Shown here: positions 1 to 9,726 of the stretch, in pieces
How the letters are laid out: each line of letters begins with the position of its first letter
Position numbering within the stretch: the first letter of the stretch is position 1
Origin: JACJWR01 sp963752505
Lineage (GTDB): Bacteria; Actinomycetota; Actinomycetes; S36-B12; UBA10799
Direction: 5' to 3'
DNA length: 64,000 nucleotides
Assembly: GCA_963752505.1 (NCBI GenBank)
Contig: CAVVYM010000002.1
Coordinates: 186,001 to 250,000, forward strand
Notes under the pieces: generated by a model
The model's database searches: none
Seen by the model: the letters and a program-made list of their open reading frames with translations, nothing else
Told to the model about the DNA's origin: nothing
Program-made: the position numbers and the translations under genes

Positions 1-92
1 TCCGTCACGTGCTCCCGAAAACGGCTCGACAGGTCCACGTGACGCCCGTGCACGATGACCTCCGTGCTATCAGGCATTCCGTTGTACCCCAT
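1..92 (-). CDS. hpf: Ribosome hibernation promoting factor, N-terminal fragment (gene runs off the left edge)
   Basis: Only the first 30 codons lie in the window. They read VIVHGRHVDLSSRFREHV, the usual opening of the HPF/YfiA family (beta strand, then helix), which binds the 30S subunit and promotes 100S dimers in stationary phase. The start at 92 is preceded by GAGAGGAG about five bases upstream; a second ATG at 77 is possible. The order hpf-comF-kinase-mtrA matches Mycobacterium Rv3241c-Rv3246c, which supports the call. The ribosome-binding C-terminal domain cannot be seen. Confidence 0.82.
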   Translation of the reverse strand, partial: MGYNGMPDSTEVIVHGRHVDLSSRFREHVT

Positions 93-394
93 ATCGACTC
101 CTCTCGTTGGTCGCGGCAACAATGATCAGCATCCGTCCGGCCGACCTGGTCTTCGACCCCACACTCGCCTGCATCGGGATATCGTTCCCTCTGCCGCGCG
201 CCACCTGTTGGCGGTAGCGCACAGTGCAGGTCTTACTTCTAAACCGCTCCGTGATCGGACGACCAAGAGTCGCCTTACGTGGACCGTTTCGCCTGCGGCT
301 GGCATCGGTTTGCCCGCGACTATCTTCTGATGGAACGCGGGCGCAACCACGGACCCGGACGGATGCCATGCCCTAACGCTATCGCGCCGGGGAG
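93..394. other. Intergenic region between comF and hpf
   Basis: About 300 bases with no convincing gene. Short overlapping ORFs exist in several frames but show no family motif and no ribosome binding site. The region must hold the promoter of the minus-strand hpf gene, but I could not pick out a clear -35/-10 pair. Confidence 0.5.
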
Positions 395-1060
395 TCAACG
401 TCCCACCATGTGTGCACACGTCACTGCAATCGCGGCAACAGGCGCGCGTTCCACACTGGCCAGCACTCCCGTCGCGCTCGCCATCGAGGCACCGGTGGTC
501 ACGACGTCGTCGACCAACACCACCGAGCCTGCGCTCTTGAGCGATGATCTGCCGACTGCAAAGGCACCCGCGACATTCCGGGCACGGCCGGCTGCGTCCA
601 GCCCCTTCTGCGGCGGTCGGGACCGCGCCGCCACCAATGCGGCGACGAGTCGCACCCCGGGGAGGCAGGCCGCCAGCGGTGCCAACAGTTCAACGACCGG
701 CCGACGCCATGGTCGGCGTTGACTCGAGGGCATCGGGACCAGCGCCACCGGTGGGCACCAGGTGCCGCGGGCCCGCATCACCGCCGCGACCACCGCGAGG
801 GTGCGACCGAGCAGCGCGACGAGCGACCGCACGACGGGTCGGTAGGTGCGCCGTTTGTGCAGTAGGAGCGTCGAACGCAACAGTCCGGCGTGCTCCCCAC
901 CGGCGGCGAAGAGCGGCGGCCCACCAGCGACGGGGAGCTGTAGCATCGGCCGCATCGATTCCATCAGGATCAGGCAGCTGCGGCAGGCGAGCGCCCCCGG
1001 ACGGCCACAGTCGCAGCAGGAGCGAGGAAGGGCCAGATCCACCCAGGCTTCGAGGTTCAC
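395..1060 (-). CDS. comF: ComF family phosphoribosyltransferase-like protein
   Basis: A 221-residue protein. The N-terminus has a four-cysteine zinc-ribbon pattern (CCDCG then CRSC), and the C-terminal half holds the PRPP-binding loop VVLVDDVVTTGAS with the two acidic residues typical of phosphoribosyltransferases. ComF proteins take part in DNA uptake in competent bacteria; in actinobacteria the role is not settled. The start is GTG. It follows the histidine kinase gene by 30 bases on the same strand and precedes hpf, as in mycobacteria. The Rv3243c and lpqB genes that normally sit between mtrB and comF are absent here. Confidence 0.85.
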   Translation of the reverse strand: MNLEAWVDLALPRSCCDCGRPGALACRSCLILMESMRPMLQLPVAGGPPLFAAGGEHAGLLRSTLLLHKRRTYRPVVRSLVALLGRTLAVVAAVMRARGTWCPPVALVPMPSSQRRPWRRPVVELLAPLAACLPGVRLVAALVAARSRPPQKGLDAAGRARNVAGAFAVGRSSLKSAGSVVLVDDVVTTGASMASATGVLASVERAPVAAIAVTCAHMVGR

Positions 1061-1090
1061 CGGGCAAGTGTGGATCCGCCAAGGTGGGAG

Positions 1091-1879
1091 TCAGTGCTGC
1101 GCGGCGCGACCTGTGGACAAGTCCGTGCCCTGGCGGGGCAGCCACACGCGGAAGGTGCTCCCCCCGGCAGAATTCGACACAGCCCGGAGCAGTCCGTGGT
1201 GCAGTGCCACGTCCTCAGCCGCAATGGCCAAACCGAGTCCGGCGCCCCCGGTGTCGCGGGCCCGCGATGGGTCGGCGCGCCAGAAGCGCTCGAACACCTG
1301 GGTGGGGTCTGCCGGCAGTCCGGGCCCGGAATCAACGACCTCCACGAGGACGCCAGGGCCAGAAGCCGGCTCACCGTCCGGGCCCACCCCGCTCTGGTCG
1401 ATTTCGGTGCTCTCGGCGGGACGCAGGGCCACGCGAACCTGACCGCCGCCGCCGTGGGTGGCAGCATTCACGATCAGATTGCGCAGGACCCGTTCCAGCC
1501 GGACGCGGTCGGCCTCCACCACGATCTGACCGGCGGCGTCGACGACCACCTCGGTGGCGGCTGTCGCCGCAGTGGGGGTGAGGTCGGCGACTACTTTGGC
1601 GACCAGCTCCCCGAGGTCGATGTCCTCGACGTCCACCGGCGCGTCGCCAGCGTCGAAGCGCGACATCTCCAGCAGATCCGCGAGCAGCAGTTCGAATCGC
1701 TCCGCCTGCGCGTAGAGCAGTTCGGCCGCTCGTCGGGCGTCTGGACTGAACTCCTCGCGCGACTCATAGAGCACCTCAGCAGCCATCTGGATGGTGGTGA
1801 GGGGGGTGCGCAGTTCATGGGAGACGCTGGCGACGAACGCCGCGTCGGACTTAGCCACCGGCGCGATACCCCACGCCAC
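1091..1879 (-). CDS. MtrB-like sensor histidine kinase lacking its membrane sensor half
   Basis: A protein of about 262 residues made only of a HisKA dimerisation domain (phosphoacceptor His in SVSHELRTPLTT, about residue 21) and a HATPase_c domain (N box LRNLIVNAATHG, G1 box DSGPGLP, G2 box GGAGLGLAIA). It overlaps the 3' end of mtrA and is the expected MtrA partner by position and by core sequence. MtrB proteins are normally well over 500 residues with two membrane helices and a HAMP linker; none of that exists here and the upstream DNA is already mtrA. GTG starts at 1879 or 1858 are possible; the latter overlaps the mtrA stop by eight bases. The product should be cytoplasmic. It may be a real deletion or an assembly junction. 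Confidence 0.8.
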   Translation of the reverse strand: MAWGIAPVAKSDAAFVASVSHELRTPLTTIQMAAEVLYESREEFSPDARRAAELLYAQAERFELLLADLLEMSRFDAGDAPVDVEDIDLGELVAKVVADLTPTAATAATEVVVDAAGQIVVEADRVRLERVLRNLIVNAATHGGGGQVRVALRPAESTEIDQSGVGPDGEPASGPGVLVEVVDSGPGLPADPTQVFERFWRADPSRARDTGGAGLGLAIAAEDVALHHGLLRAVSNSAGGSTFRVWLPRQGTDLSTGRAAQH

Positions 1880-2528
1880 GCACGGTGAGCACCAGCGATG
1901 GCGACTCCGGGTCCGGCTCCACTTTCGAACGCAACCGCTGGACGTGCACGTTCACCAGGCGCGTGTCGGTCGTATGTTGGTAGCCCCACACCTCGGTGAG
2001 GAGTTCCTCGCGGGTGAAGGCACGCCACGGCCGTTTGGCGAGTAGCGCGAGCAGATCGAACTCCAACGGGGTGAGCGCGATGGTGTCGCCGCCGCGGCTC
2101 ACCTGGTGTGCCGACACGTCGATAGTGAGATCCCCGAGCGTCAAACGTTCGACCGCCTGCATCGTGCGCGGCCGCAGTTGGGCCCGCACCCTGGCCACCA
2201 GTTCAGCCACCTTGAACGGTTTGACGATGTAGTCGTCAGCGCCCATCTCCAAACCGTGGACTACGTCGGAAGTGTCGCCGCGGGCCGTGAGCATGATGAT
2301 GGGCACAGCACTCTCGGCCCGAATCTGGGTGCACACGGTGATACCGCTCAGCCCGGGCAGCATCAAATCGAGCAACACGAGATCCGGCGACTCCCGGCGG
2401 AAGGCACCGTAGGCGGCATCCCCCCGCGAGCAGAGGGCGGTGATGTAGCCCCACCGCCGCAGCGAAAGGCCGAGCATCTCGGACAACGCCGTGTCGTCGT
2501 CGACGACCAGGATCTTTTCGCCTGCCAT
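1851..2528 (-). CDS. mtrA: DNA-binding response regulator MtrA (OmpR family)
   Basis: A 225-residue regulator. The receiver domain has the acidic pair in ILVVDDDT, the phosphoacceptor Asp in LVLLDLMLPG and the conserved Lys in DDYIVKPF. The C-terminal winged helix ends with RLVNVHVQRLRSKVE and LTVRGVGYRAGG, nearly the mycobacterial MtrA ending. MtrA controls cell division, wall metabolism and replication genes in actinobacteria. The chosen start is the ATG at 2528, because MAGEKILVVDD aligns with family N-termini; a longer in-frame reading to 2603 would overlap the divergent gene. AGGTGG lies about 13 bases upstream. The partner kinase follows with an overlap. Confidence 0.93.
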   Translation of the reverse strand: MAGEKILVVDDDTALSEMLGLSLRRWGYITALCSRGDAAYGAFRRESPDLVLLDLMLPGLSGITVCTQIRAESAVPIIMLTARGDTSDVVHGLEMGADDYIVKPFKVAELVARVRAQLRPRTMQAVERLTLGDLTIDVSAHQVSRGGDTIALTPLEFDLLALLAKRPWRAFTREELLTEVWGYQHTTDTRLVNVHVQRLRSKVEPDPESPSLVLTVRGVGYRAGG

Positions 2529-2601
2529 GACGACATGGTGCCACCTGAAGATGTCGGCGGCATGACACCATGGTGCCTTCAACCACGCGTGAGGGAGGAC
2601 C

Positions 2602-3705
2602 ATGAGCGACGATCCACACGCACCGCCGCCGGAATCGTCTGACGATCAGCCGTCCTCGGAGTGGTCGAAGGAGCAACCTCCGCCCTACCGAGCCAGCGGC
2701 CCGGAGGACACCGCAGGCTGGGGTCCTCAGTCAGAGTCCACCGGCCGCCAAGACGGCAGCGAATCGGCGTGGTCACCCCCGCCGCCGGCGCCGAAGCCCG
2801 GGGTGGTGCCGCTGCGACCGCTCGGCGTCGGCGAGATCATGGCCGGGGCCATCGACTACGTCAGGCGGGAACCCAAGACCGTTATCGCCGTGGCTGCCAT
2901 GGTCGGCGTTGTTGCAGCGTTCGTGCAGTTGGCGCTCGTCGCCACGACTTCCTCTGAGATCGCCTCGTTGCCCACCGACGATCCAACGCAGTTGGATCCG
3001 GACCAATTGGTGAACGTGCTCGTAACTGTGGTGAGCATTGCGCTGATCACCAGCGCCGTGGCCGGGGTTCTGCAGATCTTCGGCACCGGCATGCTCACGC
3101 ACGTGATGGGCCGCGCCGTCATCGGCCAACCGACCTCCGTCTCGCAGGCGTGGGAGTTGGTTCGGCCCCAATTGTGGCGGCTGATCGGAGCAACGATCTT
3201 GGTTGGGCTCGTCGTGGCACTGGCCATCGCAGTGCCGCTGGTGCCCGGAGTGCTGGCTCTCAGTGCCGGTTTGACCGAAATCGGCGCGGTGCTGGTGTTC
3301 CTGGGCGCGATCGCGGCCGTCATCCTCGGAGCCTGGGTGACGTTTCGACTCATCCTCACCACGCCCGCGCTCGCGCTGGAGGACAACCAGCCGATCATGG
3401 CGATGAAGCGGTCCTGGCGGCTCGTTCGGGGGGCCTTCTGGCGCACCTTCGGCATTGTGCTGCTCGGCTCCATCGTGGCCCAAGCAGTGGGAAGCATCGC
3501 GGCCTCACCCTTCACCCTCATCGGCGGGGCCACCGGCGAGATCACCACCTGGAGCGTGTTCGGGCTGGCGTTGGCCGGCATGGTCACCACGCTGGTGGCA
3601 CTGCCGTTCGTGGCGGGTGTGACGGCGTTGGTCTACATCGACCGCCGCATCCGCACCGAGAACCTAGCGCCGGTACTCGAAGCGTCAGCCGCGCACGACG
3701 GCTGA
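2602..3705 (+). CDS. Membrane protein of the glycerophosphoryl diester phosphodiesterase membrane-domain type
   Basis: A 367-residue protein. About 75 residues of acidic, Pro/Ser-rich cytoplasmic tail lead to roughly six hydrophobic helices (near residues 93-113, 138-160, 195-250, 285-305 and 315-345). The phrase LGVGEIMAGAIDYVRREPKT followed by helices and a LEDNQPIMAMKRSWRLV segment is typical of the actinobacterial membrane family related to the membrane part of GlpQ-like proteins, also seen near mtrAB in Streptomyces. No phosphodiesterase domain is present and the function is unknown. A strong GGGAGGACC site sets the ATG start. It is divergent from mtrA with a 73-base gap. Confidence 0.6.
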   Translation: MSDDPHAPPPESSDDQPSSEWSKEQPPPYRASGPEDTAGWGPQSESTGRQDGSESAWSPPPPAPKPGVVPLRPLGVGEIMAGAIDYVRREPKTVIAVAAMVGVVAAFVQLALVATTSSEIASLPTDDPTQLDPDQLVNVLVTVVSIALITSAVAGVLQIFGTGMLTHVMGRAVIGQPTSVSQAWELVRPQLWRLIGATILVGLVVALAIAVPLVPGVLALSAGLTEIGAVLVFLGAIAAVILGAWVTFRLILTTPALALEDNQPIMAMKRSWRLVRGAFWRTFGIVLLGSIVAQAVGSIAASPFTLIGGATGEITTWSVFGLALAGMVTTLVALPFVAGVTALVYIDRRIRTENLAPVLEASAAHDG

Positions 3706-3721
3706 GTCCGCGGGCGACGCC

Positions 3722-4663
3722 CTAGGGTCCCACAACTACCAGCACGATTGCGGCTGGCAGGTTGTTCACCATGTGCGCCACGATGGGCACCGTCGTACTG
3801 CGCCGATGCCACCTGGCGATGCCGAGGATGATGCCCGTGCTGAGCAGCAGCGGCACCCGAATCGGCTCGAAGTGGATCAAAGAGAAGGCCAGCGCGGAGA
3901 TGCCAATCACCAACCATGTCGGCATGCCACGTTTGGCAAGAGCTCCGAAAAGCAGCCCCCTGAACGCCAACTCCTCGGCGATGGGAGCACCAAATCCCAC
4001 CGCGAGGCCGAAGAGGATGAGCACCACCAAGGAGTCCAACGAATCGGCAAGTTCGCCCGCCGCGGAATCGAAGTCCCCCGCCAGCGAGGCGGTGATCGCA
4101 GCGATGACGGCAGCCGCGAATAGCGCGGCGACCCCGTAGACGAAGCCCCATAGAAGGTCGCTGGCACGCAACGTGAGGCCGAAATCGATGACCGGGCCGT
4201 TGCCTTTCCACCAGGCCACCAACAGCGGCCAGCCGGCGAAGCCCAGCCAGGGCAACGTCAGCGCAAGTATGATTCCCGGGCCATTGGTCAGCCCGTCTGC
4301 ACCGAACAGCGACAGCGCGATCACGCCCGCGACGATGCTGAAGAAGAGCCACAGTGCGAAGGCGATGACGAAGTCGGGGATGCCCCAGCGGGCGGCTCGG
4401 ACCGGTCGGCCGGCTGCTACCGCTTCCGACAGGGTGACCGGCGCATTTGGGTACAGCAGCGGGCCGCCGTCCGCCGGCGGTTGCGACTGGTAGCCCGGAG
4501 GTGGGTATCCGGTCGGCTGCTGCCAACCACCAGCGGGCGGCGGTTGAATCGGCGGCGGCGGCGGTGGCAGGGACGCACCCACCTGAGGTGGGGGCGGGGG
4601 AAGATAGGGGTTCGAGGGAGGCACAACGCCGCCCCCGTCCGAGGAGGGGGGCGGCGTTGTCAT
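3722..4663 (-). CDS. CPBP family intramembrane metalloprotease with proline-rich N-terminus
   Basis: A 313-residue protein. The first 65 residues are low-complexity Pro/Gly/Gln (runs of P with YPPPGYQ), followed by about seven membrane helices. The CPBP (Abi, PF02517) motifs are present: EELAFRGLLFG holds the EExxxR catalytic glutamates, AFSLIHF holds a catalytic His, and HMVNNL is motif 3. The family includes CAAX-prenyl endopeptidase-like proteases with mostly unknown bacterial substrates. The start at 4663 is preceded by GGAAGG and lies 19 bases after the sahH stop, so it is probably co-transcribed with sahH. It converges on the 3705 gene stop. Confidence 0.85.
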   Translation of the reverse strand: MTTPPPSSDGGGVVPPSNPYLPPPPPQVGASLPPPPPPIQPPPAGGWQQPTGYPPPGYQSQPPADGGPLLYPNAPVTLSEAVAAGRPVRAARWGIPDFVIAFALWLFFSIVAGVIALSLFGADGLTNGPGIILALTLPWLGFAGWPLLVAWWKGNGPVIDFGLTLRASDLLWGFVYGVAALFAAAVIAAITASLAGDFDSAAGELADSLDSLVVLILFGLAVGFGAPIAEELAFRGLLFGALAKRGMPTWLVIGISALAFSLIHFEPIRVPLLLSTGIILGIARWHRRSTTVPIVAHMVNNLPAAIVLVVVGP

Positions 4664-4682
4664 GGCTGTTTTCGCCTTCCAC

Positions 4683-6110
<1,428 letters not shown>

Positions 6111-6284
6111 GTAGTTCTCCCGTTGGATTGGATGTGCGATGAATCCGCGGGCTGGAGGCTTCCGTGCCGGGAGACTCTATTTTCGCACGGTTCGCCGCTT
6201 CGACAACCCAGGGCCCCATCGGCGGCGTTGCGCCGCGCCCCATTCCCCCTCCGCGAGTGGGCGAGCACTGCGCCTCCGACAGCT
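6111..6284 (-). other. Leader region between the CDF transporter and ahcY, with a small GC hairpin
   Basis: A 174-base gap on the minus strand. It contains a short hairpin (GCGGCG, three-base loop, CGCCGC; 6222-6236) that could end the upstream transcript, and an A-rich stretch about 60 bases before the ahcY start that could be a -10 region. I looked for the SAH riboswitch consensus and did not find a match good enough to call. Confidence 0.35.
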
Positions 6285-7280
6285 TCAATGCCCGCCCTGG
6301 TGGGGGCCGTCCGACTGCTCGCCCGTCGGGCGGTTCGTCGGGTCTGCAGTCGGTTGAGAAGTCGACTCAGCCGCCCGATCGATGTCCGGTTCGATGAAGA
6401 CCCAGCGGGCCGTGGGCACGGCCCTGCGGATCGCCACCTCCGCCTCGTCGATGCCGGCCGCGATCTCCTCCCCGGTGTCGGTCCGGGCGATAGCGATCTT
6501 GGCAGCCACCAGGAGCTCGTCCGGCCCGGTGTGCAGCGTCCGAAGGTGGATGACGCGCTGCACCAGCGGTGCGGCCGCGAGCGCGTCGTGGATAGCCTGC
6601 TGCTGCTCCGGCAGCGCCGACTCGCCCACCAGCATGGCCGACATCTCAAGGGCCAAGAAGACCGCGATGACCACGAGCAACGAGCCGACCGCCATGGCGC
6701 CGAGCGCGTCCCAGCGACTGTTGCCGGTGATGGCCGCCATGCTCACACCGAACAGGGCGAACATCAGCCCGATGAGGGCACCGAAGTCCTCCATCAGAAC
6801 CACAGGAAGCTCGGGTTGCCGGACCCTTCGCACGAAAGCGAAAACCGACCGACTACCGCGGGATTTCTTCGACGCCCGCATAGCGGTGAGGAACGAACCA
6901 CCCTCGAGCACGATCGCAAGCAGAAGGACACCGAGCGCAATGGGCAGGTTGGTCAGTTCCTCACCACCCCTGAGCTTCTTGACGCCCTCGTACAACGAGT
7001 AGAGGCCACCGACACTGAAGAGCACGATCGCGACCACGAAGGCATACACGTACCGCACGCGTGAGTAACCGAACTGGAAGTGTTTGCTCTCGCCCCGTTT
7101 GGCGCGCTGGCCCCCGATGAGCAGGAGGACCTGATTCCCCGAATCTGCGACGGAGTGGATACCCTCGCTCAGCATCGACGATGAACCCGTGAACGCGAAG
7201 GCCACGAACTTGGCCGCCGCAATCCCCAGGTTGGCGACCAGCGCGGCAAGGACCGCCTTCACTCCGCCCTCGGTGCTCAC
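6285..7280 (-). CDS. Cation diffusion facilitator family transporter
   Basis: A protein of about 331 residues with the CDF fold: six predicted membrane helices and a C-terminal cytoplasmic domain (VIHLRTLHTGPDELLVAAKIAI). The metal-site motif HSVAD lies in helix II and the counterpart in helix V is EDFGA instead of the canonical HxxxD, as in the family branch with a Glu/Asp pair. Family members export Zn, Mn or Fe against protons; the metal cannot be inferred. The GTG at 7280 is chosen because AGGATGAG precedes it and it sits four bases after the manA stop; the 14 codons upstream would overlap manA. The last 30 residues are Pro/Gln/Thr-rich. Confidence 0.85.
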   Translation of the reverse strand: MSTEGGVKAVLAALVANLGIAAAKFVAFAFTGSSSMLSEGIHSVADSGNQVLLLIGGQRAKRGESKHFQFGYSRVRYVYAFVVAIVLFSVGGLYSLYEGVKKLRGGEELTNLPIALGVLLLAIVLEGGSFLTAMRASKKSRGSRSVFAFVRRVRQPELPVVLMEDFGALIGLMFALFGVSMAAITGNSRWDALGAMAVGSLLVVIAVFLALEMSAMLVGESALPEQQQAIHDALAAAPLVQRVIHLRTLHTGPDELLVAAKIAIARTDTGEEIAAGIDEAEVAIRRAVPTARWVFIEPDIDRAAESTSQPTADPTNRPTGEQSDGPHQGGH

Positions 7281-7284
7281 GCGC

Positions 7285-8373
7285 TCATCCTGCCTTGGAC
7301 TCGACCATGATCGCCAAGCCATCGGTACCGATGTGGATCTCCGGTTCCTCGGCCAGGACCGCTACTGCCTGTCCTTGCCGCAGGGACGCCTCCTGGTCGC
7401 CGCAGCGCACCGTGGTGTCATCGCGCACCGCCACCACGCAGCGGTAGGCCCCAGCCGGTCCGGCGAGCTCCGAATCGTGCAGCGTGCTGACCCAGAACGG
7501 GGCGCGGTGGGGTCGGTACTCCGCCACCGTGGTGTGGCCGTGCTCGGTGTAGACCTCACCACCGAGAAAGTGCGGGTCCCCGCTGGCACTGACCGCAGCC
7601 AGCGCTTCGTCGACGGCGATCGGCTTTGGCGTCAGGCCGAGCCGCAGCACGTTGTCCGAGGCCGTCATCACTTCCACGCCGAAACCTTGGACGTAGGCGT
7701 GGACGCCACCCGCCGGGAGGAACACCGCGGCCCGATCGGCGAGGAGGTGGTGATCCATCAGCAGCAACACCAGCAGTCCTGGATCGCCGGGAAAGGACCG
7801 TGCAGCGAGTCCGAAGGAGTGGATCTGTTCATCCTCGGCGCCCAGTCGAGCCAACGCCGCCAACAGCGCCGGCGTGAGCCGTTCTACCTCAGCCGCATCG
7901 TGATCGAGCAGGAGCCTGACCGCCGCCGGAGTGTCGTTGAACTCGACTGCTTGCGCGGCCGACTCCAGCGTGGGCGAGGTAGCGCGCAGCAAGGCTGCTG
8001 CTGAACGCTCGTCGCGCCACCCCGCAAAGATGGCAAAGGGTTCCAGGGCCAGGAGCATCTCGACCTTCTCGCCGTCGTCGGCGACGAGGGGCGAGTTGGC
8101 AGCCCACATCTGACGCGCCAACTCCGCAGCCGGATGAATCTGAATCGACAACGGGCGCCCGGCGGCCAATAGCTTCACCAGCAGCGGGACCTGGCCCGGC
8201 GAGACGACGTCGGCGAGAGTGCCGGGCTGTCCCACCAGCGGCGACGGCCCGTTTGGGTGGGCCCCGAACCACAACTCTGCCTGCGGACCGGCCAGCGGCA
8301 TGGGTAGCCAGGGGTTGAGGCCTCCATCGCGACCCCACGCGTACTGCTGCAGGTGTCCACTGATGACGTACAC
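7285..8373 (-). CDS. manA: Mannose-6-phosphate isomerase, class I
   Basis: A 362-residue type I phosphomannose isomerase (cupin fold, Zn-dependent) interconverting fructose-6-phosphate and mannose-6-phosphate. The QIHP pair gives two zinc ligands, the Glu in EKVEM matches the KPEM glutamate, and the His in GGVHAYVQG gives the fourth. The usual NHKPE context is changed to DDGEKVE, but the metal ligands are kept. Start is GTG. It lies six bases after the SIS protein gene and next to phosphomannomutase, so the cluster supplies mannose-1-phosphate for GDP-mannose, needed for glycolipids and glycoproteins. The order matches Rv3255c-Rv3257c. Confidence 0.93.
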   Translation of the reverse strand: MYVISGHLQQYAWGRDGGLNPWLPMPLAGPQAELWFGAHPNGPSPLVGQPGTLADVVSPGQVPLLVKLLAAGRPLSIQIHPAAELARQMWAANSPLVADDGEKVEMLLALEPFAIFAGWRDERSAAALLRATSPTLESAAQAVEFNDTPAAVRLLLDHDAAEVERLTPALLAALARLGAEDEQIHSFGLAARSFPGDPGLLVLLLMDHHLLADRAAVFLPAGGVHAYVQGFGVEVMTASDNVLRLGLTPKPIAVDEALAAVSASGDPHFLGGEVYTEHGHTTVAEYRPHRAPFWVSTLHDSELAGPAGAYRCVVAVRDDTTVRCGDQEASLRQGQAVAVLAEEPEIHIGTDGLAIMVESKAG

Positions 8374-8379
8374 CGGCGC

Positions 8380-9516
8380 CTACCTTCCCGTTCCGAGCGT
8401 GGGGTGAAGACCAGCTGCTGTTCCCGCCGGATCGGCGTCGACCAACGCGGCGGCGTACACGCTCGCCAAATCCAATGGCTGGACGATTCGTGCCAGCCGA
8501 GCCAAGGGGTGGCCTGATCCGCCGTCGAGCCGATGCACAGACAATCCGGCCGACGTGGCCACCGCCTCGGTGGCCACTACCAGCTCGGCACTCAACTCAT
8601 CGCACTCGTCGTCGGCGAGGAGCACCAGGTGGGGCCGCGCGGTCTGCTGCGGCTCCTCAACCCGGTCGCGGAAAATGTCCTCTGGGCCGTGACCCCAGGG
8701 ACCCGCCAGAATCCTGGCGTGCGTGCGGGCTACCTCCGGAAATGCTCCGTTCGCCGACGGTAGCCCCGCGTTCTCCGCGAGTTGTCGGCTCGCCCGTCGG
8801 GCCGCAACCGCCGGAACTCCCGGAGTCCCCCATAGCATCGGATAGCCTTCGGCGGCGGCCAGAGCGAGGTCCTTTGCGGGGTTGTCGCCCAGATCGACGC
8901 CGGGTCCGCAGCGCAGCGAGACGACGTCGAATTCATCTGCTGCCGCCTCCAGTGCGCCTTCGCCGCCGTCCACGACGCCCAGCGCCTGACCGACCAGCAG
9001 CAGGGGCGCCGCTAGGCGCCACGTGAGTGTTCGTGCCCGTAGCGGAGGTGGAAGGCGTCCCACTGGCAGGAAGGTGCCGCGCGCTTGTGCAACTGCGGTC
9101 TCGAGCTCCTGCCCACCGCTTCCCGAGACTCCGATGACACTGCAGCCCCGACGCCCAGCCTCGGCGACCACGGCCAGCGTCTCCGGCGACGCTCCTGACG
9201 CCGACACAGCGACGACGAGGTCAAGTGGGCCGACCCAGCCAGGCAGGCCGGGACCGGTCGTCGTCACGACAGGAACTGAGGAGCCGCGCCCGGCGCAGGC
9301 CGCCAGAACCTCGCCGGCAGCGCTGGACCCCCCGGCTCCCATCACCACCAGAGCGCGCGGACGTCCCGCAGCAGCGATGGCCGCGACCGGGCCCGAGTCG
9401 GTTTCAGACAGACCGGCTCGCAACTGCGCTCCCGCCGAAGCAGTGGCGGCCAACACAGTTCCACCGTGGGCGACTAGCCGATCTGAATCGAGCAGGATCG
9501 CGTCATCGATCGCCAC
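8380..9516 (-). CDS. SIS-domain protein, phosphoglucose/phosphomannose isomerase-like (Rv3256c/TobH type)
   Basis: A 378-residue protein with an N-terminal SIS sugar-isomerase domain (VVMGAGGSSAAGEVLAA and the VAVSASGASPETLA loop) and the C-terminal domain found in bifunctional phosphoglucose/phosphomannose isomerases. Its place between manA and manB suggests a role in hexose-phosphate handling, but the actinobacterial member is uncharacterised as far as I know. The GTG start directly follows the stop codon of the Trm112-like gene, so the two are translationally linked. Confidence 0.8.
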   Translation of the reverse strand: MAIDDAILLDSDRLVAHGGTVLAATASAGAQLRAGLSETDSGPVAAIAAAGRPRALVVMGAGGSSAAGEVLAACAGRGSSVPVVTTTGPGLPGWVGPLDLVVAVSASGASPETLAVVAEAGRRGCSVIGVSGSGGQELETAVAQARGTFLPVGRLPPPLRARTLTWRLAAPLLLVGQALGVVDGGEGALEAAADEFDVVSLRCGPGVDLGDNPAKDLALAAAEGYPMLWGTPGVPAVAARRASRQLAENAGLPSANGAFPEVARTHARILAGPWGHGPEDIFRDRVEEPQQTARPHLVLLADDECDELSAELVVATEAVATSAGLSVHRLDGGSGHPLARLARIVQPLDLASVYAAALVDADPAGTAAGLHPTLGTGR

Positions 9517-9717
9517 CTATGCGCCACCGAGATCGGCACCGATGCCCGCCGGCCCAGGCGTCGCCTCGTCCAGCAGCATCACCGGAATACCGTCGGTGAT
9601 GGGAAAGGACGTCGCACATCGCTGGCACACCACTGCGTCGGCCTGTTCGGACACCGGGGCGTGATGTTGACAGGGACAAGCGAGGATCTCCAGCAAGCGC
9701 GGGTCAAGATTGGTCAT
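9517..9717 (-). CDS. Trm112-family zinc-ribbon protein
   Basis: A 66-residue protein starting LDPRLLEILACPCQHHAPV and ending its core with CQRCATSFPITDGIPVMLLDEA, the standard bacterial Trm112/YcaR pattern. Two cysteine pairs (CPC and CQRC) could bind zinc. Trm112 proteins act as small activators of methyltransferases in other organisms; the bacterial role is unclear. It lies in the manB-SIS-manA run with a nine-base gap to manB and no gap to the SIS gene. Confidence 0.85.
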   Translation of the reverse strand: MTNLDPRLLEILACPCQHHAPVSEQADAVVCQRCATSFPITDGIPVMLLDEATPGPAGIGADLGGA

Positions 9718-9726
9718 GACCGAAGC

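Noticed and set aside
1880..2603. A sensor domain for the truncated kinase in another frame
   Set aside because: The region is fully used by mtrA and the other frames show no membrane helices or HAMP pattern.
6111..6284. SAH riboswitch before ahcY
   Set aside because: The leader has a GC hairpin but the conserved core and pseudoknot strings of the SAH riboswitch could not be matched. A covariance-model search would decide.
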